Source: Cephalotus follicularis (lineage: Eukaryota > Streptophyta > Magnoliopsida > Oxalidales > Cephalotaceae). Taken from it: 64,000 bases of DNA. Every line of letters starts with the position of its first letter. Position 1 is the stretch's first letter. A model generated the notes under the pieces. It saw only the letters and a list, made by a program, of their open reading frames with translations. It was not told the origin of the DNA and ran no database searches. Made by a program: the position numbers and the translations under genes. This document shows positions 11,123 to 23,345 of the stretch, piece by piece. The stretch covers positions 124,001 through 188,000 of the forward strand of contig BDDD01001468.1 in NCBI GenBank assembly GCA_001972305.1, in the 5' to 3' direction.

Positions 11123-11781
11123 TGTGTTATGACAAAACTGAGCAACTGAAAAGTCTAATTTAAATACAATTACACAAGAAAATTACAAGGAGTGAAGAGG
11201 GGAGAGTATTGACAGGAGTGATCTGTCAGTCTCTGTACAGTTATTCTTTGCAGCCACAAATGGTTATTATAGAATGGATTGGTTTATATTCATTAAGGCT
11301 GTGAATAGGTTGAAATCCTTACATTTGGACCACGTCTTCACCAATACAATTCTAATCTCAGTATGTACAATTAATAGTGATCCAATCATATATAGTGCAC
11401 CCGAAATTCATAAGGTGCAAGACTACAAACTGATTACTCTTTGCTCCAAACCTAACTTATGTTGTCTACTCATATGGTGCAATCATATATGGGTTCTAAC
11501 TTGTTATATCCATGGCATAAATTCCTTTTGTCAAGGGTAATTGGGTTAATATAATTTGCTTTGCGGTTTTATACAAACTCTGCAAAAGTACTATTGTCAA
11601 AAGCTAATGGTGTATTATTAATCAATCCTACATTTTTTTCTAAGAGCGTCAATATTTAAATCATTTTTTCCTATACTGGATTAACTGATTTTATATGACA
11701 TGATTTGATAAATTTTTTTACTAGATCGTTTTTGTTACATCTTTTCTTCATAAGTTTTTTTCCTCTAACCTGCTCATATGT
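11123..11781. other. Upstream region of the transposase gene
   Basis: Lies between the transposase start and the right inverted-repeat arm. It is AT-rich, with no further coding sequence recognised. It would hold the promoter and 5' leader of the minus-strand transposase. Confidence 0.4.
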
Positions 11782-12292
11782 ATACTATACAAGCATCTAT
11801 TCTCTAAATTCAAGTTAAGATGTTTTCATAAAATATACAAAATGAGGAGCACCTAGTTAATAAAATAAAGAAATCAAATGTGAGATTAAAGAAAGAAACA
11901 AATTTCATAAAAAAAGAAACTAATTACAGTCATTCATATTGTACTAGTATCAAGGGAGTTAAAAAAAGAATTTAATGTTCTTTTAAAACAAGTACATCTA
12001 CTTCAAAAGTGTAATTTTAAGAGAAAACTGTGAAATTTTTTTTTGAAGGGATCAATGGGGTTGAGAATGGGGTATTGGATTTGGGGTTTGAGTACGATGG
12101 GGAGGAGGTGGAGGAGCATTACAACAGTAATTTTCAGATGAAGGAGGATGGGGATGATGGGTTTGTGTATGAGAAAGTGGACCAAAATGGGTATAATTTG
12201 AAGAAGAAGATGAAGAAGGGAAAGCTTTTGAAAAAGAGAGCATTTGGGGTTCTTGCGAACCAGTTGGAGCAGTTGAGGCAAATGGAGGCTCG
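11782..12292 (+). repeat. Right arm of the ~510-bp inverted repeat
   Basis: Partner of 4889-5397 in opposite orientation. The inner end is near TATACTATACAAGCATCT and the outer end near GGAGGCTCGG. Beyond the outer end the open frame at 12030-12470 continues without interruption. This side therefore looks like the longer original and the left arm like the copy. Confidence 0.8.
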
Positions 12293-12470
12293 GATTGCGC
12301 AATGTGATGTGGAAAGAGAGCGGGAGAAGCAGAGGAGGGAGAAAATTAGGTTTGATCTTGAGCAAGAATGGGAATGGAAAATGGAAGAGAGGGAAAAGGA
12401 GAGGGACGAGAAGCTCAACAATGCAAATAGCAAGAGGGGGGTAGGGATTTACCTGCAGATCGAGAGTTGA
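12030..12470 (+). CDS. Acidic coiled-coil protein, unrecognised (146 aa)
   Basis: The frame starts MKFFFEGINGVENGVLDLGF. An acidic stretch follows (YDGEEVEEHY, KEDGDDGFVYEKVD), then a basic segment (KKKMKKGKLLKKRAFGV), then ANQLEQLRQMEARIA and a highly charged Glu/Arg/Lys helix (EREREKQRREK, MEEREKERDEKL) likely to form a coiled coil. I do not recognise the family. The first ~90 residues are duplicated inverted at 4824-5153. The basic run followed by a long charged helix recalls some trihelix-type plant nuclear proteins, but that is only an impression. The frame stops soon after NSKRG and could continue through an intron. It may be a captured gene fragment. Confidence 0.45.
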   Translation: MKFFFEGINGVENGVLDLGFEYDGEEVEEHYNSNFQMKEDGDDGFVYEKVDQNGYNLKKKMKKGKLLKKRAFGVLANQLEQLRQMEARIAQCDVEREREKQRREKIRFDLEQEWEWKMEEREKERDEKLNNANSKRGVGIYLQIES

Positions 12471-12799
12471 GAGTCACCTCCTTTTCCTCTGTTTGTGGGC
12501 ACCGGCGTCGGAGATTGACGAAATCGTAAGAGAGGGAGATGAGTGACCGGTTGTGACGTCATCGCCGTAGTTGGAGGTCAGAGAAGAGAGAGAGGCAGGT
12601 GCTTTTGTCATGTTGAGAGAGGGAGAATTGAGAGAAAGAGAGAGGGAGAAGAGACCACGCTTTTGTTTTAATCGAAGGGTTTTTGTTTTGACGCATTTTT
12701 CATATGAGCCGCAGGTTTCTCATTGTTACAAAATCAAAGGCCTAAAATGTGTGGGCGCTTTTTAAGGCAGGCGTTCATAGCGCCCATTATCAGCACTCG
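12471..12799. other. Purine-rich non-coding stretch before E1
   Basis: GA-rich sequence (about 12570-12660) similar in texture to the stretch near 4000-4260 but not clearly alignable with it. A short pair GGGCGC and GCGCCC lies at 12752-12785. A TA run marks the start of recognisable E1 LTR sequence. Confidence 0.4.
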
Positions 12800-13478
12800 A
12801 TATATATATATATAGAACATAAATTAAAATATTATGCCGATTCGCGAGGCACGTGGGTGCTGCATGTTTACATGGACTCGTGTGCGCGCAAGGACTGCTG
12901 ATGTTGGCGCGTATGGGCTGAATATATATGCATGCATGGGTTGCTTGGTTGCATGGGCTGAAGACATCATGGGCTCGTGTGCGTTTTGAATTGAGGCTTG
13001 TGGAGTTTTGAAGCTTAATGCGCATAGATGCTGGAGAATGATGCACATGGATGCTGGGCATTTTGCAGATGACGATACGTGGCGATGCATGCTTTCAATT
13101 CCTTGCACTGTCAGACGCACAATTTGTGTAAGGATAGTGTCGTCATAATGATGTAAACAGTGGGCTCCACGTGTTTCAACATTTGTTTTCTTACAATATC
13201 TCTTCATCGGAGTTTCAGAATGAACCAACCCAATAACTAAAAATGTTGTAAATAATTTTATGAACAAAATGAGTCTGATATTTAATATCTTTTGAACCTT
13301 AAATTTTAACTTCTCTCGCTTAAGTGGGTGCTCTTTAACGTTTATCCTCCATTTTCTCTTATTCAGCAATAATAAACATAATACATGAAAATCAAATAAA
13401 CACAATCACAGTAGTCTATTCCAAGCATAAAAATATCATAATTCAATCATTAAAAATAATACATTTTTATGCTTATCA
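12800..13478 (-). repeat. E1 3' LTR (partial)
   Basis: Ends TTTTTATGCTTATCA, followed on the plus strand by the complement of a purine tract (AATACCCTCATAC), as expected beside a 3' LTR. It matches 35010-37040 after the Mutator-type insert there is set aside. The portion corresponding to 18401-19055 is not seen on this side. Confidence 0.78.
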
Positions 13479-14980
13479 AATACCCTCATACTTGAACTTT
13501 GTTTGTCCTCAGCAAACAAAATGGAAAGCTAAAAACAAGAACATAAAAACTAAAACTAAAACATCAACAAAAAAAAAAACTCACTTTCGTATAAATCACG
13601 ATTGCATTTAGCATATGCAACATCCTTTAAACCCCTAGGTGTCCCTAGTGGACGAGTTTTGTCTCGTGAGTGTTTTCTAGTGAATAAACACACAAAATTC
13701 TGTTCATCAAAACTTTGATAATAGATTAAATGTATCTCTACTTAAAAATTCATAGAACACCCCCATACTTGAATTTTATTATCTCGTTCCAAGTTCTAGA
13801 ATCAAAACACATCTCTATTAAGAAGTTTCACTACATGATTTTTCTTTTCTTTCGCAATATGTAACCAATCAAGATATGCATTCTTAATAACATAAAATCT
13901 AGTTCGGAGTCGGACAAAGAATTTTAGCACTTACACATTTTCTTTCTTTTGCTTTTCTTTTTTTCTTTCTATTCATTCTTCCACTCTTTTCCATCTGAAA
14001 TGTCATGGATGGAGCAAACACTAGACACTCAAAATACTAAGTAGCTTCAGATTTTTACCAACTTAAATTCGTGCAATGTCTTGATCTCTTAAGCTTTCTA
14101 AAAGACCTATGTAGCGAGATTTCGACCAGTTACTCTCAAACCAGTTGGCTTTAAGGAACTAGGTATAAAACACCCCTAAGGCTTAATTACACGAATCAAA
14201 TAGGCTACAAACTAAGAATAAATTCAAATAGATAAAATAAACATTTTTTTTTCTTTTTTTATATGCAAGAACATTAATTCCTTATCTTTCTCCTTACTAA
14301 GATTTATGAAATTTCGAACACACTCAAGACGGTCTTTTTATTCACTTTTATTTATTTTCTCGAATAAACTCCTACATTGAGATGCATTCTTTTTCTTTTC
14401 CTTGAAAACAAAAATTTTATTATTTCTCCTATGGGGTTTTTATTATTTCTAAGCATATCAACATTTATTCCTAGGTTCAAAATTAAAATGAACAACGGTA
14501 CTAAACCCCCTATACTTAAATTCTTGCATTGTCCTTAATGCAATAAAGAACAATGAAAATATTCATGAATGAGCAATAAGAAATATGAAGCAATACAATA
14601 AAATAAAAACAATGGGGTCGGGTTTACCGGATATGATAATGGAATCTCGTAAAGAAGCTCATGCAAGTCCATACTTAAATTCTTGCATTGTCCTTAATGC
14701 AATAAAGAACAATGAAAATATGCATGAATGAGCAATAAGAAATATGAAGCAATACAATAAAATAAAAACAATAGGGTCGGGGTTACCGGATATGATAATG
14801 GAATCTCGTAAAGAAGCTCATGCAAGTCCATAACCTCTTCCATCGATACACGTAACTTACCTACAAAACGATGAAAAACAAAAAACATAAAAGAAACGAA
14901 GTGCATAAATAAAACAGTGGGTTGCCTCCCACTAAGCGCTTTGCTTTAACGTCTTTGGCGAGACACAGCAGATGTGGACA
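13479..14980. other. E1 3' untranslated internal region
   Basis: Low-complexity AT-rich sequence with almost the same text as 20651-21915 in E2 (shared landmarks: CTCATGTCTCGTG-like block and CCACTCTTTTCCATCTGAAA). It therefore belongs to the element family and not to the host. No coding sequence seen. Confidence 0.65.
14512..14832. repeat. 159-bp tandem duplication inside E1
   Basis: The block starting ATACTTAAATTCTTGCATTG occurs at 14512 and again at 14671 with almost identical following sequence (GTAAAGAAGCTCATGCAAG ends both). E2 has only one copy of the matching area. The near-identity suggests a fairly recent duplication. Confidence 0.8.
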
Positions 14981-17900
14981 TCACAAAGGAGTGTAGACAG
15001 GATCAATCAAATCAACAGACTCAATGATCTGTTCATCAGTAATTCCATCCACATGGGGTTTCAAACGCTGTCCATTGACTTTAAATGCATCTTCAAAACC
15101 CATCTTAGCAAACTCAAAAATACCAGGTGAAAGCGCAGTTTGAACAATATAAATAGCATTATCCCAAAAAGATCTCCACCAATAAAATCCAACAAGAAAT
15201 CCATAACATTGTAATGCATCAACACAATGGGAGAAAATAATTTTTACAATATAAGAACTATCCGAACAAGAATTCCACCAGTAAAAACTGTTAAGAACAC
15301 AATCTACCAAATTACTAGTCTTCCAATCCCAAAGAACATTCACAATTTCAAACGAGGTGGAACAGTGGCCCATGAATGACTTTTTTATATTACAAAGCAA
15401 TTCTTTTAATTCAAATTTTGGAGACTTTTCTATGAATGGTTTATGCCAAGATGTGGGCAATGGACCCACTGATTCTAATGGTTGTGGACCTAACACCTCA
15501 AAAAAAATCTACTTTTTCAATCTCCTCAAATTCCCTCATACACTCACTGATGATTTCATCAAATTCACGTTCCCTAGCCACTTCAAAAATTCCTGTTGAA
15601 TTGCTTCCTCATCCTCGATTTCCTTTAAGCATTCACTGAGGTTGGTATCAAACACTATGTCAAAGGACGTTTGATCAGGCATGGCAATTTTGTGAGTGTA
15701 ATGAGATAAATGATCTCATTCACTACCCAAATTTGGATCATTGATCTTATTTTCTAGCCATATTAACTCTGCTTCATTTTCCAGCCATTGTAACATGTCC
15801 TTTTGGGTAGAGAAGCTCAAATTTTGCTGCAAAGAGTTATGCACAAGTGTCTCGGGCCACACTTAGATACCACATCATCTATCACATCTATGGAAAAACA
15901 AACCTCTTCACCTTGAGATCCTAGGGCTACATTGAAAATGTTTAGTCTCAACTTCTTATTACCAAAGGATATGTCCATGGCTCCAGATCGACAGTTTATG
16001 CAAGCATTTGCTGTGGCTAAGAAAGGACGACCTAAGATAATTGAATGTGGCTTCCCATTTGAAGGTGTTTCCATATCGAGCTCAAGGAAATTTACTGGGA
16101 AATATAGCTCATCCACTTTTACTAAAACGTCCTCAATGAATCCCTTCATAATTTTCAAAGATCTATCAGCATGTTGAAGGGTCACTTCAGTAGGTTTAAT
16201 TCTCCAAATGTGAAATGGTCATAAACTGAGCTGGGGAGGATGTTAACGTTGGCCCCTAAATCAAGGAGTGATCTCTCTATAATTAAATTTCCCATACTAT
16301 AATATATAAGAGGAGCTCTAGGGTCTTTTAGTTTAGGTGGAAACTTGTTAGAAAGCACTGCGCTCACCTACTCTGTTAAATGGATTGTTTTCGGAATGTG
16401 CGTTTTCAATTTACGCTTTGTGGTGCATAAGTCTTTCAGAAACTTGGCATAAGCTGGCACTTGCCGTATCGCATCTAGGAGTGGGAGGTTGATTTGGACT
16501 TGCTTGAACAGTTCCATCATCTCTTCCATTCTTCCCAACTTCGTACCAAACGGAGGAACTAAAGATGGAGATCGCAAACACTCAGGAAAAGGTGTTTTAG
16601 GTGAAGCAAGAGTAATGTCCTTTTCTTTCCCTTTGTGTTCACTCTCTTTATGCATAGATGCTTTAGTAACTTCTGTTTGAGAATTGCTAAGGATCTCTTT
16701 CTCACCACTCTCGGATGACACTCTTTCGTCAGGATTCTTATCACAATTCGGATCAGAATTTGGAAAAATTACCTACGGTTCTCCGATTACTCGACCACGT
16801 CTCAAGGTCGTGATGGATTGGGCTTGTTCTAACTGGGGACGATGTCCAAGCTGATTATTTGAATTGCCTACCACATGACTGGGTAAGTGGCCTTCTTCTC
16901 TCTTTCTAACGATATCAGCCAACTGTCCTATTTGAGATTCCAACTTGGAAATGGATTGGGTATGGGAGTGGAGAATTTGATCATATTTCTGGCTATTCTT
17001 GTTGATCCCTTCCAAAGCAAACAATATTTTATCCATTTTATCTTCAGCTGCTGAAGGTGCTTGAGGTGGTGGAGGATGCGATTGTTGCACATCCCTAGAG
17101 GCATTCTGATAAGGAATGGAATTATTCTGCCTATAAAGGGGATTGAGGCTAGTATTTGGTTGCTTCCATCCGAAATTGGGGTGATTCCTCCATCCCGGGT
17201 TATACGTGTTGGAGAATGGATCTTTACCCGGTCTAGAGAATCCTTGCATTGCTTGTGCTTGTTCTTGGATAAATTCAGGATATTGCACAGCAAGCGGGCA
17301 ATCACTCATGTAATGTGTTGAGTTAGCACATAAGGCACATGCCTCTTGTGCAATGAAAGTCTGAGTAGATTGCATAGGAAGCGTTCCTATGGTTAGCACT
17401 TTATCTAATTTATGGGATAGGATGTCCACATTGGCCTTGGTAGTCTCAAATTGGCCAACCTCGTATATACCTCCTTTCTTTTGAGTGCCCATTGCGGAGG
17501 ACTCTACTCTGGATGATAGATAGTGCAAAGAGTTCTCGCTAAGGGCCTCAAACAATTGCCAAGCTTCGTCCTCACTTTTATGCATGAATGTGCCTTCACA
17601 AGAAACATCCACCATCTGTCTATTTTGTGCGGTCAGTCCATCATAGAAGCATTGGACTAACTGTCATTTAGGAATGACATGATGGGGACATTTTCTGATG
17701 AGGTCCTTTAATCTTTCCCATGCCTCATGGAACTGCTCACCATCTTGTTGTGAGAAGCTAGTGAGAGCTCGCCTTATCTGGTTGGTCCGACCTATGGGAA
17801 AATATTTCTTAAGAAACTCGTGCTATAATTGTGCCCATGTGTTGATAATCAAGGAGTCTAAAGAGTGGAGCCATTGTTTATCTCTATCCTTTAATGAGAA

Positions 17901-18194
17901 TGGAAACAAAATCAGCTTAAGAGTATCCTCCGACAAGTTCTGAATTTTAAACGTGGAGCAAATCTCAATGAATTCATCCAAATGCTTATATGATTCCTCT
18001 GCAGCAAGTCCATAAAAGGATGGTAACATCTGAATAATACTGGACTTGATCTCATATTGAGCTGCTTGGACAGCAAGTACCCTAATACACGAAGTAGTGG
18101 TATATGCACCTGGAGTAAAATGTTCACGTAAGGGCCGTCTTGGTTGCGCGTCATTGTTTTCACCCATTCTGTTATTCACTCTAATTCCAGCCAA
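14981..18194 (-). mobile_element. E1 gag and protease-like region, remnants
   Basis: Gag text runs from about 18194 (QMLPSFYGLAAEESYKHLDE, FPFSLKDRDKQW) to about 16773 (zinc-finger-like CALCANSTHYMSDC, then a Gln/Pro-rich segment). The aspartic protease block is near 16300 (LLDLGANVNILPSSVYDHF) with GRPFLATANA at about 15990-16060. Farther left, text typical of the end of Athila integrase appears (QRLKPHVDGITDEQI, about 15060-15000). No reverse transcriptase or RNase H was recognised between them; instead there is an unusual stretch with twice-repeated FYWW text (about 15120-15330). A closely similar gag lies in E2. The coding text is broken in several places. Confidence 0.75.
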
Positions 18195-18376
18195 AGTTCT
18201 TTCAATCTCTAGGTCGCAGGTAACTACTTCGGAATCTAACGATCGGCAACCTAGCCTGAACCTAAAATAATGAAAAGAATAAATGGGAGTGCCCTAATAT
18301 ATTATGACTAAATTAAATTCAAACTAAACAATGTGCAGTGAAACTAACTTCAAATCTATTGGAATCATGTATTGGC

Positions 18377-18394
18377 TCCCCGGCAACGACGCCA
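18377..18394 (-). other. E1 primer-binding site (tRNA-Asp type)
   Basis: The minus strand reads TGGCGTCGTTGCCGGGGA, one base from the TGGCGCCGTTGCCGGGGA used by Athila-type elements. It lies 6 bases from the LTR edge at 18401. Confidence 0.85.
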
Positions 18395-18400
18395 AAATTT

Positions 18401-19055
18401 TGATGGATGTCGTTAAACCGAATCAAAATTACCCTAATCTAACAATTAATATAATGAAAAGTAGGGATCGTTCCCACGAAGAGCTATGATGATATGCAAT
18501 ATAAATGAAATTAACATGCACTTAAACAGAAAATGCGAACACTGAATTAATTTAATATAAGCTAATAATGCAAATAAAGTGAATTAAAAAGATGATTGGT
18601 TTTGAATTAAACTACTTTAATGAAAAACTAAACAATTGAGATCAAATGTTTAATGTAAACTAACAAAATAAATAAATAAGAAAACTGATGTGACAAAGCA
18701 ATCCCGTAGATGTGAGAATCCCCTCATATATATATTCGAATTCATGGCACAAAATATGAGTTAATAGCACAACAAATTAAGTGATGTAACCTAGGTACAA
18801 CCTATCATGTCACACCTTGATACTCTCAAAATGTTGATCGGTTAAAGGGTGTCTTTGGTTTAATCACATAAAAAGAAATTGCATGATAAAGATGAATTAG
18901 AGCTACTGACACTAAAACATCAAAACATATTTTATATCATTGAAATTCCCTCTCATCAATGTTCCGCTACATTAACAAGAAAATGTTGTCTTACATGCAA
19001 TTATAAATTGAAAACCAAAACTGATTAAAATACTTAACCGAACATGGTGACGGTA
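18401..19055 (-). repeat. E1 5' LTR, inner part (interrupted by E2)
   Basis: Starts TGATGGATGTCG beside the primer site and carries the family landmark GGGATCGTTCCCACGA. It stops at 19051-19055 (CGGTA), the 5-bp target duplicated by E2. The LTR resumes at 34704 with the same CGGTA. Confidence 0.82.
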
Positions 19056-20650
19056 TGATGGTTGTCATTAGGCCGAATCAACATTACCCTAATCTAAAAT
19101 TTAGCAAATGGAAGTAGGGATCGTTCCCACGAAAAGCTGAAAGGAGATGCTATAAAAATAAACTTAGGATGCAACAAAACAAAAATAACGAATACGAAAT
19201 TAATTTAATCTAAGTTAACAATGCAAATAAAATGAATTGAAAAGAGGATTGGTTTTGAATTAAACTAATTAAATGAAAAACTAAACAATTTAAATTAAAT
19301 ATCTAACGTAGACTAACAAAATAAATAAATAAGAAAAGTAAAATGAAACAGCAATCCCGTAGATGTGAGAATCCCCGTATGTATATATATATATATATTC
19401 AATTTCGTGGCACAGGTTTCAGTTTAGCGCAGAAATTTACCGAATTAACCTTGGTACAACCTTTCTTGTCAAACCTTGATACTCTCAAAAGGTTGATTGG
19501 TTAAAGGGTGTCATTGGTTCAATCACATAAAAAAAATATTGCATGATATAGATGAAATAAAGCTACTAACAATAAATCATCAAAACAGATTTTATATATT
19601 AAAAATTATTCTCATCAATGTTGTCACTACATTAACAAGAAAAAGTGTCTCACAAACATGCAATTAAACTTGAAACCAAAACTGAAATATATATATAACA
19701 TGGATTCCTCTACATCGAAAGATTAGAATACTTAGCCGGACATGACGATAGAAGCAACAATAATCTTCAAAGAATTCTCCCTCTCCATGCCGTGCTGCAT
19801 TTCTCTACTTACTGCCCTTCTCTCTATCCTACTGTCGTCTACTCTCGTACTCCCCCCTCTCTTTGTGTCTCTCTTTTTGCTATATATATATACACACAGC
19901 CGACATAAAAAAAATCTTAAAACTAATGCAATCCGGCAATTTTGTTTTATTTCCTTTTCTTGTTGGCGCATGTGCTGATTACTTTGGCGTGATGCTGAGA
20001 CGATGCATGCATGTTGCTTTGTTGTGCTGGCATGTTGGGCTTGAAGACGTATTGCATGGACATCATGAACTGGGCATTGAATTGCGGCTTTATGCTGCTG
20101 ATGGGTTGATGTATGGCATGGCTTGAATTGAGGCTTAATGCACATGTGGGCTGATTGGTTGCATGGAGATGTATGGATCCATGGTGCATGTTGCGCATGT
20201 TGACTTGGATGCTGGGCTTATGGCGTTAAAACGTTGAAGTTTGAGGCGTTTTGGAATTGAATTTGCTGAAGATGACATCATGATGACATAATAATGGACT
20301 CCACGTATTTCAACATTTGTTTTCTTGCAATATCTCTTCATCGGAGTTTCAAAATGAGTCAGCCCAAGAACGAAAAGTGCTCCAAATAATTTTATGAACA
20401 AAATGAGCCCAATATTAATATCTTCAGAGCCTTAAATTTTGACTTCTCTTGTTAAGTGGGTGCACTCTTTAATCGATCGTTGACTTCAAACCACTTTAAT
20501 TTGAAAAATCGCGTTTTAGATTCATTTTCTCCTATTCCGCAATAATCAACATATTACCTGAAAATCAAATAAACACAACCACAGTAACTTATTCAAAGCA
20601 TAAAAATATAATAAATAAATCATTAAAATCACACATTTTTATGCGTATCA
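19056..20650 (-). repeat. E2 3' LTR
   Basis: TG start at 19056 and ...GCGTATCA end at 20650, followed by the complement of a purine tract (AATACCCCCATAC). Matches 33017-34703 closely over its length. Confidence 0.85.
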
Positions 20651-21915
20651 AATACCCCCATACATGCACTTTGCTTGTCCTCAAGCAAACAAAATGGAAA
20701 GCTCAAAACAAGAACATAAAAACTAAAACTAAAACTAAAACAGCAAACACAAAGAAAAACCTAACTCACTTTCGTAGGAATCACGATTGCATTTAGCGGA
20801 TGCAACAAGTCTTTAAACCCCTAGGTGACCCTAGTGGACGAGTTTTGTCTCGTGTGTGTTTCTAAGTGAATAAACACACAAAATTCAGTTCATCAAAATT
20901 CTAAAAATAGGTTAAATGTATCTCTACTCAAAAATTCATAGAACACCCCCATACTTGAATTTTATTATCTCGTTTCAAGTTCTAAAATCAAAACACATCT
21001 CAATTAAGGAGATTTCATATATATTTCTATTATTCCACAATATGTAACCAATCAAAATATGCATTCTTAGCAACATAAAATCTAGTTCGGAGTTGGACAA
21101 AGAACTTTAGCACTTACACATATTGTCTTTCTTTTGCTTTTCTTTTTCTCTTCTCTTCTTTTTTTTTTATTCTTCCACTCTTTTCCATCTGAAATGTCAT
21201 GGATGGAGCAAACACCAGACACTCAAAGTACTAAGTAGTTTCAGATTTTTTTTTGCCAACTTAAATTCGTGCAATGTCTTGATCTCTTAAGCTTTCTATA
21301 AGACCCATGTAGCGAGCTTTCGACCAGTTACTCTCAAACCAGTTGGCTTTAAGGAACTAGGTGTAAAACACCCCTCGGATTTAATTACTCGAATCAAATA
21401 GGCTACAAACCAAGACTAAATTCAAAGAGGTAAAATAAACATTTTTTTTTCTTCTTTTTTTTTTTACATATATATGTAAGAACATCCATTCATCGTCCTT
21501 CTCCTCACTAAAATTTATGAAACTTTGAAAACATACAAGACAGTCTTTTATTAATTATTTTCATTTACTTTTCACATAACTCCTACCTTGAGATATATTT
21601 CTTTTCTTTTCCTTGAAAACGAAAATTTTATTATTTCTCCTATGAGATTTTCTATTATTTCCAAGTATATCAACACTTATTCCTACTTTCAAAATTAAAA
21701 TGAACTACAGTACTAAACCCCCCCATACTTAAACGTTGCATTGTCCTCAATGCAATGAAACACAAATATAAAAATAACAATAAATGAGAAACAATAATCA
21801 AACAATACAAATAAATAAAAGAACAATGGGGTAGGATTTACCGATATGATTGTAGAGCTCGAAATATTCTATCGGTGCAGCTAAAACTTTTGAAGATTAT
21901 CAATCCGCACTTCAA
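20651..21915. other. E2 3' untranslated internal region
   Basis: AT-rich, no coding sequence. Text parallels 13479-14980 in E1. In Athila elements an env-like gene may sit in this position; none is recognisable here. Confidence 0.6.
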
Positions 21916-23345
21916 TTACCTATAAAAACAAAAACAAAAATGTAAAAGAAACGAGATACATAAATAAAACAAAAATAGTGGGTTGCCTCCCACTAAGCGC
22001 TTTGCTTTAAATTCTTTGGCTAGACGCAGTTGGTGTGGATATGAAAGAGGAGTGTAGACAGGATCAATCAAGTCAACAGACTCAATGATCTGTCCATCAG
22101 TAATTCCATCCACATATGGTTTCAAACGATGCCCATTAACTTTAAATGTGGATCCATCTGTCGGGTTCTTTATAGTCACAGCACCATGAGGAAATACTTC
22201 ATAAACGATGAATGGGCCATCCCAACGGGATCGAAGTTTAACTGGAAACAAGCGTAACTTAGAATTAAATAGCCAAACTTTCTGATTAGGTTCAAAGGAT
22301 TTCCGAACAATATGCTTATCATGAAATTCCTTGGTCCTAGCCTTATAAATCTTTGCACTCTCATATGCGCTATTACGCCACTCATCAAGCTCTAAAAGCT
22401 GAATAGCACGGTTGGAACTGTTTTCATGTCAAAATTAAATTGCCTTATAGCCCAAATCGCACGGTGTTGCAACTCAACAGGCAAATGGCAAGCTTTTCCA
22501 AACACAAGGCGATATGGGGACATACCAATAGGAGTCTTATATGCTGTCCGATAGGCCCACAAAGCGTCATCTAATCTCAACGACCAATCTTTCCTATCCG
22601 ACCTAATAGTTTTCTCCAGTATTCTCTTAAGCTCCCTATTGGACACCTCTACTTGCCCACTAGTCTTTGGATGATATAGAGTGGCAATCTTATGCGTTAT
22701 CGAGTATTTCTTCAAGAGTGCGCCTACATTCCAGTGTTTGAAATGTGAACCACCATCACTGATAATTGCTATCAGAAAACCAAAATGACTGAAAATGTGG
22801 CTTTGCACGAATTTAATCACTACATTATGATCATTGGTTCTAGTGGCCTGAGCTTCTACCCATTTGGACACATAGTCCACCGCAACTAAAATATACTCAT
22901 AACCAAAAGACATCGGAAAAGGTCCCATAAAGTCTATGCCCCAAACATCAAAAATCTCTACAACTAAAACAGGACTCAAGGGCATCATGTCTCTACGCGA
23001 CATATTTCCTACTTTTTGGCAATTAATGCAGGTGCGACAAAACTCATAAGCGTCTTTAAACAATGTAGGCCAATAGAAACCACTTTGTAAAACTTTGGTA
23101 GCTGTTTTCTTCCCACTAAAATGCCCTCCACAAGCAAGAGAGTGACAAAAAGTCAGAATATTATGGAACTCACTCTCGGGAACACAACGACGGATAATCT
23201 GATCTGAACAGTACCGGAAAAATTCAGGATCTTCCCATATGTAGAACTTAAGCTGAGCGAAAAATCTGTCTTTTTCTTGCTTACCCCAACCATCGGGAAG
23301 CTTCCCAATAGCCAAGTAATTCACTATATGCGCATACCAGCTCAT
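21916..23345 (-). mobile_element. E2 integrase region
   Basis: Reading leftward: a zinc-binding H2C2-like segment ([28 protein letters not shown]), the integrase core ([49 protein letters not shown]) and a C-terminal part near 22130-22040 (GHRLKPYVDGITDGQIIE). The domain joins element cDNA to host DNA in a live copy. This copy is a fossil and is broken. Confidence 0.8.

Noticed and set aside
12824-13405. A 193-residue minus-strand frame with HASS/MHAYI-like text, also seen at 19732-20401 and 34187-35317
   Set aside because: It occurs in LTRs of E1/E2, differs in frame among copies and has no family text; most likely chance openness in the LTR.
20651-21915. An env-like gene in the usual Athila position
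   Set aside because: No signal peptide, membrane segment or extended frame is visible; the area is AT-rich and non-coding in both E1 and E2.
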